Assembly: GCA_963727465.1 (NCBI GenBank)
Contig: CAVSGL010000005.1
Coordinates: 62,001-126,000 of the forward strand
DNA: 64,000 bases
DNA from: VRUE01 sp963727465
GTDB taxonomy: Bacteria; Actinomycetota; Thermoleophilia; Solirubrobacterales; 70-9
Reading direction: 5' to 3'
Shown piece by piece: positions 58,023 through 64,000 of the stretch. The translations under genes and the position numbers were made by a program. Every line of letters begins with the position of its first letter. Positions within the stretch are counted from its first letter, which is position 1. Below the pieces are notes generated by a model that saw only the letters and a program-made list of their open reading frames with translations, had not been told where the DNA came from and made no database searches.

Positions 58023-59255
58023 CGCCTCGAAACGAATGTCGTCCTCCTCGATCACGCGGATGAAGCGCGGCGCCGAACGGATGTCCCCCAGGCGCCCGAT
58101 CTCCTCGACCGCCGTCGCGAAGCGCGACTCGAGGCACTCGTGGACGACCATCACCAGGCGCGCGTCGCCGCCGCTGCCGCGCTGGACGACGCTCTTGACC
58201 GAGATCTCGTTCTCGCCGAGCACGCGGGCGATCTGGGCGAGCACGCCGGGCTCGTCGGCGACCTCCAGGTGCAGGTAGAAGGACGAGGTGACGTCGGCGA
58301 CCACGGGCAGCTCGACCCGCGCCTCGTGCACCGGCGCGTCGCCGGAGAGAATCGAGACGACGTCGCCAAGCACCGCCGAGGCGGTCTCGACGCCGCCGGC
58401 GCCCGGCCCCGACATCGTCACCTCGGTGATCGCCGGCGCCTCGACCATGACCGCGTTGAACGGGCCGCCCACCGGCGCCAGCGGGTGGCCGCCATAGAGG
58501 AAGCAGGGGAAGACGCGGACGCTGATCCCGCCGTCGCGCCGCTCGGCGACCCCGAGCAGCTTCAGCGAGAGGTCGAGCTCCTTCGCGTAGGCGAGGTCGT
58601 CGGGCTGGATCGCCTCGATCCCCTCGAACTCGACCTGGTCGAGCGTGACCGCCGTGTGGAAGGCGAGCCGGGCGAGGATCGCCATCTTCGCCGCGGCGTC
58701 GGCGCCGTTGACGTCGTCGCTCGGGTCGGCCTCGGCGTAGCCCAGCTCCTGCGCCCGCGCCAGCACCTGCTCGTAGGGGGCGCCGCTCGCCGCCATCTCG
58801 CTGAGGATGAAGTTGGTGGTGCCGTTGACGATGCCGAAGACCTTGTCGATCTCGGTCACGCCGAAGCTCTCCTGGATCGTGCGCACGATCGGGATCACAC
58901 CGGCGACCGCCGCCTCGAAGCGCAGCTGCACGCCGGCCTCGCGGGCGACGCCGAAGAGCTCCTCGCCGTGCTGGGCGAGCAGCTGCTTGTTGGCGGTGAC
59001 GACCGGCCGGCCGGCCCGCAGGGCGTCGAGCACGTAGGTGCGCGCCGGATCGGTGCCGCCGATCAGCTCGACCACCAGGTCGGAGCGCTCGAGGATCGCG
59101 CTGAAGTCCCCCTCGCTGCGGGTCAGCGTGCCGGCGAGCTCCGGCCGCCGCCCGGTCGCCGCCTCGACCGCGTCGGCGCGCTCGCCGAGCAGCGCCGCGA
59201 AGGCGCCGCCGACGGTGCCGCGCCCCAGCAGCCCGATTCGGACCGGATCAGACAT
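57972..59255 (-). CDS. hom: Homoserine dehydrogenase
   Basis: 427 aa as read. NAD(P)-binding GLLGRGTVGGAFAALLGERA, ELIGGTDPARTYVLDAL, VTANKQLLAQHGEELF, catalytic NGTTNFILSEM and SDDVNGADAAAKMAIL, and a C-terminal ACT domain (SSFYLHLEVADEPGVLAQIARVL) for threonine feedback. It reduces aspartate semialdehyde to homoserine. The last 16 residues after EEDDIRFEA come from reading thrC sequence in the wrong frame, so the true C-terminus is uncertain. Starts inside the end of lysA (8-bp overlap). Confidence 0.95.
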   Translation of the reverse strand: MSDPVRIGLLGRGTVGGAFAALLGERADAVEAATGRRPELAGTLTRSEGDFSAILERSDLVVELIGGTDPARTYVLDALRAGRPVVTANKQLLAQHGEELFGVAREAGVQLRFEAAVAGVIPIVRTIQESFGVTEIDKVFGIVNGTTNFILSEMAASGAPYEQVLARAQELGYAEADPSDDVNGADAAAKMAILARLAFHTAVTLDQVEFEGIEAIQPDDLAYAKELDLSLKLLGVAERRDGGISVRVFPCFLYGGHPLAPVGGPFNAVMVEAPAITEVTMSGPGAGGVETASAVLGDVVSILSGDAPVHEARVELPVVADVTSSFYLHLEVADEPGVLAQIARVLGENEISVKSVVQRGSGGDARLVMVVHECLESRFATAVEEIGRLGDIRSAPRFIRVIEEDDIRFEAMPADRAVPRPAAARAG

Positions 59256-60549
59256 CGCGCGAGGTGAGGTCCTCGTAGGACTCGCGCCGCACGACGACCC
59301 GCGCCTCGCCGTCGCGGCAGAAGATCACCGGCGGCCGGGCGACGCCGTTGTAGTTGCTCGCCATCGCGTGCCCGTAGGCGCCGGTCGCCGGGGTGACGAG
59401 GACGTCGCCGACCGCGGGCGCGGCGAGGGTCGCGTCGCGCACGATCACGTCGCCGGACTCGCAGTGCATGCCGGCGATCGTCGCCACGGTGTCCGCCGGC
59501 GCGCCGGCGCGGTCGGCGATCAGCGCCTCGTAGCGGGAGCCGTAGAGCATCGGCCGCAGGTTGTCCGACATGCCGCCGTCGACGGCGGCGTAGGTGCGCA
59601 CGCCGGGGATCTCCTTGACCGTGCCGACCCGGTAGGCGGTGAGGCCGGCGTTGCCGACCAGCGAGCGCCCGGGCTCGACCAGGATGCGGACGCCGTCGCC
59701 GAAGACCTCCCTGACCCCGCGCACCTTGACCTCGACGTAGGCGTCGATCGAGGGCGGCTCGTCCGCGGCCGTGTAGGCGATCCCGAGGCCGCCGCCGACG
59801 TTGACCAGGCGGCACCAGTCCCCGGCCAGCGCGGCGATCGCCCGGATCGCCAGCGTGTAGGGCTCGAGCTCGAAGATCTGCGAGCCGATGTGGGCGTGCA
59901 GGCCGACGAGGTTGAGCGCGTCGGAGGCGAGCACGCGCTCGATCGCCCGCGCCGCGAGGCCGTCCTCGAGGCCGAAGCCGAACTTCGAGTCGAGCTGGCC
60001 GGTGGTGATGTAGTCGTGCGTCGAGGGCTTGATCCCCGGGGTGACGCGGATCAGCACGTCCTGCCGTCGCTCGAGCAGGCGCTCGCAGCGCTCGATCTCG
60101 TCGAAGGAGTCGAGGATCAGATGGCCGACGCCGGCGCGCGCGGCGAAGAGGATCTCCTCGTCGCTCTTGTTGTTGCCGTGCATGTGGATGCGGGCGGGGT
60201 CGAAGCCGGCGCGCAGCGCCATGTGCAGCTCGCCGCCCGAGGCGACGTCGACCGAGAGCCCCTCCTCGGCGAAGAGCCGGTAGGCGGCCGTGCAGGGGAA
60301 CGCCTTGCTGGCAAAGAGCACTTCGAAGTCGTCGCAGCGGCGCTCGAAGGCCTCGCGGTAGGCGCGGGCGCGGGCGCGCATCTCCCCCTCGGCGTAGACG
60401 TAGGCCGGCGTGCCGTGCTCGGCGGCGAGCTCGACCAGGTCGCAGCCGGCGATCTCGAGGTGGCCGCGCTCGTTCACGCGGCTGCCGACCGGGTAGACCG
60501 GCGAGCCCGCGATCGGGTCGACCACCGCTGCCTCTCCGCGCTCAGACAT
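59248..60549 (-). CDS. lysA: Diaminopimelate decarboxylase
   Basis: 433 aa. PLP lysine in LFASKAFPC, HGNNKSDEEI, the Gly-rich VNVGGGLGIAYT, VEPGRSLVGNAGLT, and the second active-site element MHCESGDV with cysteine contributed across the dimer. Converts meso-diaminopimelate to lysine. First gene of lysA-hom-thrC-thrB. The neighbouring upstream gene is 53 bp away on the same strand. Confidence 0.96.
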   Translation of the reverse strand: MSERGEAAVVDPIAGSPVYPVGSRVNERGHLEIAGCDLVELAAEHGTPAYVYAEGEMRARARAYREAFERRCDDFEVLFASKAFPCTAAYRLFAEEGLSVDVASGGELHMALRAGFDPARIHMHGNNKSDEEILFAARAGVGHLILDSFDEIERCERLLERRQDVLIRVTPGIKPSTHDYITTGQLDSKFGFGLEDGLAARAIERVLASDALNLVGLHAHIGSQIFELEPYTLAIRAIAALAGDWCRLVNVGGGLGIAYTAADEPPSIDAYVEVKVRGVREVFGDGVRILVEPGRSLVGNAGLTAYRVGTVKEIPGVRTYAAVDGGMSDNLRPMLYGSRYEALIADRAGAPADTVATIAGMHCESGDVIVRDATLAAPAVGDVLVTPATGAYGHAMASNYNGVARPPVIFCRDGEARVVVRRESYEDLTSRDV

Positions 60550-60602
60550 GGGACGGCATTGTGACGGGAAGGACCCGGCCGCGGTGGGCGGTCGCCGTCA
60601 GC

Positions 60603-61334
60603 TCAGCGACCGAGCAGGCCGCCGACCGTTTCGCCGGCCTTTTCGGCGGTTTTGTCGACCGTTTGCCCGACCGGCGATTCCGGGCCGGCGACGCCTTCGA
60701 CGACTTCTTCGGTGGTTTTCGTGACGCCCGTTTCGCCCAGCGTCCCGCCCGTCGCTTCGTCGACTCCCCGGACCGTTTCGTTGACGGTCCCGGTCACGGC
60801 TCCCGACGGAGACGGGGCGCTGTTGCCGGTGCTTTCGCCGCCGCCCGAGCTGGAGGGCTTGGTGGCGCCCCCCGATCCTCCGGAGCCGCTCGAGCCTCCG
60901 CCGCCGGAGGCCGAACCGCTGGAGGCGTTGGGCGCGCTCGAGCCGCTGTTGCCGCCGCCGCTGGTGGGCGAGCTCCCCGGGGCGGTCCCGCTCGGGCCGT
61001 TGCCGGCGGGCGATCCGCTGCCCGGCGAGACCGAGCCTGCCCCGCCGCCTGCGGCCTGGCCGCCTTTCGCGCCGGCGCCGGCGCCGGTCGCTACCGCCGC
61101 TCCCGCACCGGGTCCGGTCGCCGGCCCGCTCGCGGCGGCTGCCTGAGCGCCCGAGCCCGCGGGACGAGCGGGCGAGACGGCCGCGCCCCCCGAATCGCCG
61201 CCGCCGAGATCGGCCAGCGGCCAGTCGCGCAGAGCCTGCAACGAGACGAGCAGGACGAAGGCGACGACGGCCGCTCCGATCAGCGCCGTGCCGGACACCG
61301 CTCCTGCCAGGTATTTACGGGCTTGGCGGACCAC
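60603..61334 (-). CDS. Membrane-anchored low-complexity Gly/Ser/Ala protein
   Basis: 243 aa. One TM helix near the N-terminus (GTALIGAAVVAFVLLVSL), then about 150 residues of Gly, Ser, Pro and Ala (GSGSPAGNGPSGTAPGSSPT and similar), and a C-terminal part with V/T/E-rich repeats (ETVRGVDEATGGTL, ETGVTKTTEEVVEGV, QTVDKTAEKAGETV). Signal-anchor topology with the tail outside. It may be a cell-wall-spanning or surface protein. No family recognised. Between an M23 peptidase gene and lysA on the same strand. Confidence 0.7.
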   Translation of the reverse strand: MVRQARKYLAGAVSGTALIGAAVVAFVLLVSLQALRDWPLADLGGGDSGGAAVSPARPAGSGAQAAAASGPATGPGAGAAVATGAGAGAKGGQAAGGGAGSVSPGSGSPAGNGPSGTAPGSSPTSGGGNSGSSAPNASSGSASGGGGSSGSGGSGGATKPSSSGGGESTGNSAPSPSGAVTGTVNETVRGVDEATGGTLGETGVTKTTEEVVEGVAGPESPVGQTVDKTAEKAGETVGGLLGR

Positions 61335-61424
61335 CTCTCGCTCCGTCTTGCGTGCTACCCAAGACTCTCAAGAGCGAACCGGAATCGCATACCCACTAAT
61401 CGTATTTTCGAGCGGTCCCCTCGG

Positions 61425-62597
61425 TTACAGATAGCCCAGGGGGTCGGTCGGCGCGCCGTTGATCCGCACCTCGAAGTGCAGGTGGTCGCCGAAGCAGTGC
61501 CCGGTGCAGCCGACGTAGCCGATCACGTCGCCCTGCGAGACGCTCTGCCCGGCGCTGACCGCGAACGAGGACTGGTGGGCGTAGCAGGTCTGTAGGCCGC
61601 CGCCGTGGTCGAGGCAGGTGAAGTTGCCGTAGCCGCCGCTTTCGGCTTCGCCCTGCTGGAGGACGACGCTGCCGGACGCCGCGGCGCGGATCGGCGTCCC
61701 CGCCGGGACGGCGATGTCGATCCCCTCGTGCATACGGCCCCAGCGCATGCCGAAGCCGGAGACGACCGGCCCGTCGACCGGCCAGATGAACTGGCCCGAG
61801 CCGTGGCGGATCGGCCCGGCCGGCAGCGGCGCCGAGGCGCTCGCCTGAAGGGTCGCCGCCAGCTCCGCCTGGATCGCCGCGACCGACCCCTCCAGGTCGC
61901 TCTCGGCGCTGTTCACCTCTTCCAGCGCCGCCTCACGATCGCGCCGCGTCTGCACCAGGCGGGTCTGGCGGCGCTGAAGCGCCGAACGGGCGTCGGCCAG
62001 CGCCTGCTCTTCGGCGGCGATCGCGTCGCGGGCGGCTTCGATCCGGTCCTTGGCCGAGCGCAGGCGGGCGACCGTGGTCTTGACCTGGTCGCGCAGGTCG
62101 CGCACGCGGGTGACGACGGCTTCGTCGAGGCCGTTGATGCGGCTCAGGTACTCGCTGCGGTTGACCAGCTCTTCGTAGCCGCCGGCTTCGACCAGCACGC
62201 TGAGGATGTCCGGCGTGCCCGCCTCGTAGATCGCGACCAGGTGCTCGCGCAGCGACACCAGCGCCCGCTTGAGCCGGGCGCGGACGACCGCGAGGTGCTT
62301 CTTCGCGGTGTCGAGCTCGGCGACCGCGCGGTCCAGCTCCGCCTGCTTGGCCTCGAGCCGGGTGCGGACTTCGGCCTCCTGCGTGCGCAGCGCCGCCACC
62401 TCGCCGGTCAGCCGTTCGATCTTCGCCTTGTAGTGCGAGATCGTCGTCGTCAGCACGCCCTTGCGCTGGCGAACCTTCGACAGCTTGGCTTCCTTGGCGT
62501 CGAGCTTCGTTTCGAGATCCTTGGCCGGCGCCGCGAGCGGCCCGACCAGCATCAAAAAAGCCGCAGCAACAGCCGCGGCCGAGAACGTCTTCAGCAT
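61425..62597 (-). CDS. Secreted M23-family peptidase with coiled coil (EnvC-like)
   Basis: 390 aa from ATG 62597 (MLKTFSAAAVAAAFLMLVGP, a signal peptide). About 230 residues of coiled coil follow (KLDAKEAKLSKVRQRKG, TLQASA), then the C-terminal lysostaphin-like domain: HEGIDIAVPAGTPIRAAASG, GNFTCLDHGGGLQTCYAH and DHLHFEVRINGAPTDPLGYL. Metal ligands are visible as HEGID and HLHFE. Such proteins cut peptidoglycan peptides or activate amidases at division sites. Both cysteines in the catalytic domain may form a disulfide. Confidence 0.88.
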   Translation of the reverse strand: MLKTFSAAAVAAAFLMLVGPLAAPAKDLETKLDAKEAKLSKVRQRKGVLTTTISHYKAKIERLTGEVAALRTQEAEVRTRLEAKQAELDRAVAELDTAKKHLAVVRARLKRALVSLREHLVAIYEAGTPDILSVLVEAGGYEELVNRSEYLSRINGLDEAVVTRVRDLRDQVKTTVARLRSAKDRIEAARDAIAAEEQALADARSALQRRQTRLVQTRRDREAALEEVNSAESDLEGSVAAIQAELAATLQASASAPLPAGPIRHGSGQFIWPVDGPVVSGFGMRWGRMHEGIDIAVPAGTPIRAAASGSVVLQQGEAESGGYGNFTCLDHGGGLQTCYAHQSSFAVSAGQSVSQGDVIGYVGCTGHCFGDHLHFEVRINGAPTDPLGYL

Positions 62598-62656
62598 CGC
62601 GGAAAGGCTAGCGAAGCGGAAACCCCGCTCCGGGCGTCTCCTATCGCTGCAAATCG

Positions 62657-63934
62657 CTATGCAGCGACCGGCTCTTTGGCCGCCTGCGCGGCCCGCTTGT
62701 CGGCCTCCGCGACCACGTCTGCCGCGTAGCCGAGCCGCTCGGCGTATTCGGCGGCCTGCATCCGTGAGATCACCATCCGCTGGATCTCCGCCGTGCCCTC
62801 GAAGAGCTGGTAGATCTTGGCGTCGCGGAAGAACTTCTCCAGCGGGCAATCGGTGCTCCAGGCGTCGGGGCCGACGAGGTCCATCAGCACGGTCGTCGCC
62901 CACATCGTCACGTCGCCGGCCTTGAGCTTCGACATCGAGCCCTGGCCGCCGCGCATCGGGATGCCGTTGCGGCCCATCCAGGCGGCGCGCTGGACGAGCA
63001 GGCGGGCGGCTTCGATCTCGGTCGCGACGTCGGCCAGCGTCTGCTGGATGCGCTGGGTCTGGAGCAGCGGCGTGCCCGCCTCGGAGCGGCCGTCGAGGTA
63101 CTCGAGCGTCCACTCGTAGGCGGCCTGGGCGATCCCGAGGGCGGAGGCGCCGACGATCGGGCGCGTGATCTCGAAGGTCGCGAGGGCGTCGGCGCCGCGC
63201 GACTTCTTGCCTTCGCGGCCGCGCTGGAGCTTCTTCTCCAGCTTCTCCTCGCCGCCGAGCAGGTTCTCGGCCGGGATGCGGCATTCGTCGAGGATCACCT
63301 CGGCGGTGTGCGAGGCGCGGATCCCGAGCTTCGACTCCTTCTTGCCCTGGCTCAGCCCGGGCGTGCCCTTGGCGACGACGAAGGAGGCCTGGCCGCGCGT
63401 GCCCAGGGTCGGGTCGACGGTGGCGACGACGACGTGCACGTCGGCGATGCCGCCGTTGGTGATGAAGACCTTGGTGCCGTCGAGCACCCACTCGTCGCCG
63501 TCGCGCTTGGCCGTCGTCTTCAGGCTCTTGACGTCGGAGCCGGCCTGCGGCTCGGTGACGGCGTAGGCGCCGAGCTTGATCTCATCGCCGCTGCCGAAGC
63601 ACTCGGGCACCCACTGGGCGATCTGCTCGGGCGTGGCGGAAGAGGCGATGCCGGCTGCGGCGAGGCCGGAGCCGTTGATCGCCAGGGCGGTGCCGGCGCA
63701 GCCCCAGTGGAACTCTTCGGCAGAGATCACCTGTAGCTGGCCCTCGGGGTCGGAGGCGTTGCGCTGGATCGACTCGAGCGTGCCGAAGCCCTGGTTGCGC
63801 GCCTCCTTGATCACCTCCCACGGGGTGCTCTCCTCTTCGTCGTGCCTGCGGGCGGCGGGACGGATCACCTCGCGGGCGAAGGTCCGGCAACGGTCCTTGA
63901 ACTCCTGCTGCTCGTCGTTCAGTGCGAAATCCAT
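62657..63934 (-). CDS. Acyl-CoA dehydrogenase
   Basis: 425 aa, ATG start. N-terminal helical domain (FALNDEQQEFKDRCRTFARE), FAD motif GAYAVTEPQAGSDV and WVLDGTKVFITNGGIADV, and C-terminal domain with LLVQRAAW, GGQGSMSKLKAGDV and a RDAKIYQLFEGTAEIQRMVI motif, which carries the usual catalytic glutamate (EG in FEGTAE) position. Catalyses alpha,beta-dehydrogenation of acyl-CoA in fatty-acid or amino-acid breakdown. Chain-length specificity cannot be read. A TetR/FadR-type operator lies about 36 bp upstream. Confidence 0.93.
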   Translation of the reverse strand: MDFALNDEQQEFKDRCRTFAREVIRPAARRHDEEESTPWEVIKEARNQGFGTLESIQRNASDPEGQLQVISAEEFHWGCAGTALAINGSGLAAAGIASSATPEQIAQWVPECFGSGDEIKLGAYAVTEPQAGSDVKSLKTTAKRDGDEWVLDGTKVFITNGGIADVHVVVATVDPTLGTRGQASFVVAKGTPGLSQGKKESKLGIRASHTAEVILDECRIPAENLLGGEEKLEKKLQRGREGKKSRGADALATFEITRPIVGASALGIAQAAYEWTLEYLDGRSEAGTPLLQTQRIQQTLADVATEIEAARLLVQRAAWMGRNGIPMRGGQGSMSKLKAGDVTMWATTVLMDLVGPDAWSTDCPLEKFFRDAKIYQLFEGTAEIQRMVISRMQAAEYAERLGYAADVVAEADKRAAQAAKEPVAA

Positions 63935-63969
63935 CCGTCCCCCTAAATCGAAGCGCCGTCAAGTGATTG

Positions 63970-63987
63970 ATTGACTGGTCAGTCAAT
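63970..63987. promoter_or_regulatory. TetR-type operator before the acyl-CoA dehydrogenase
   Basis: ATTGACTG-gt-CAGTCAAT, 8-bp arms with 2 bp between. Palindromes with TGACTG/CAGTCA halves are bound by TetR-family regulators of fatty-acid degradation in actinobacteria. The regulator itself is not in the window. Confidence 0.6.
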
Positions 63988-64000
63988 AGCTTAGCTGACT

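Overview
The window is high-GC bacterial DNA with densely packed genes and many GTG and TTG starts. The gene set (SUF Fe-S assembly with SufU and a Rieske protein, MmpL-type exporter, WS/DGAT acyltransferase, MarP-like protease, AddA/AddB-like nuclease-helicase, IspH, a LuxR-family ATPase regulator) points to Actinobacteriota. The families of small winged-helix proteins make me favour class Thermoleophilia (Solirubrobacterales-like); this is inferred from recall, not from a search.

Layout. 0-8.9 kb: Fe-S cluster assembly in two operons, [rrf2-sufC-sufS-sufU] and [Rieske-sufB-sufD], separated by an MmpL-type exporter and a secreted esterase. A SufT-like DUF59 gene lies further on at 24.4 kb. 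9-16.5 kb: envelope and metabolic genes (copper/SOD-like lipoprotein plus membrane partner, thioredoxin-like protein, ispH, WS/DGAT, fxsA, a GNAT-GrpB fusion). 16.5-24.4 kb: accessory region with a family of winged-helix regulators (one an internal tandem duplication), an XRE regulator, and a patchwork of toxin-antitoxin modules (VapC, RES-Xre, DUF433, VapB-like) mixed with pseudogenes and duplicated segments. It ends exactly at the 3' end of the DUF59 gene, which looks like a repeatedly used integration site. 24.7-30.2 kb: GNAT, HAD, SRPBCC, a Tes-like radical SAM enzyme with a methyltransferase, and an unusual tRNA-like RNA followed by a terminator. 30.3-38.6 kb: DNA repair (addB-like, addA-like, xseB, xseA) and an HxlR regulator. 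38.6-39.4 kb: a small low-GC insert with a HicA-like gene. 39.4-48.6 kb: marP-like protease, LuxR-family ATPase regulator, penicillin-binding protein, lipoprotein, FHA protein. 48.6-60.5 kb: glutamate synthase large subunit, then lysA-hom-thrC-[ATPase remnant]-thrB and two downstream genes, all on the minus strand. 60.6-64 kb: envelope proteins (low-complexity anchor, M23 peptidase) and an acyl-CoA dehydrogenase with a TetR-type operator.

Many conserved genes (sufC, sufB, the LuxR-family regulator, the PBP, a small winged-helix gene, hom/thrC, the ATPase) carry single-base, mostly +1, frame breaks. The essential genes among them make assembly or sequencing indels the likeliest cause, so those genes are described by their reconstructed products.

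Functional links. sufC/S/U/B/D, the Rieske protein, the Rrf2 regulator and the DUF59 protein form one Fe-S assembly toolkit; IspH, the radical SAM enzyme, GltB and the AddB-like nuclease are candidate clients. lysA, hom, thrC and thrB cover the aspartate-family end steps. The accessory regions carry most of the unexplained structure: hairpin elements (two of them inside the addA-like gene), tandem duplications, attachment-site-like repeats, two 19-codon ORFs with near-perfect Shine-Dalgarno sequences, and the tRNA-like RNA.
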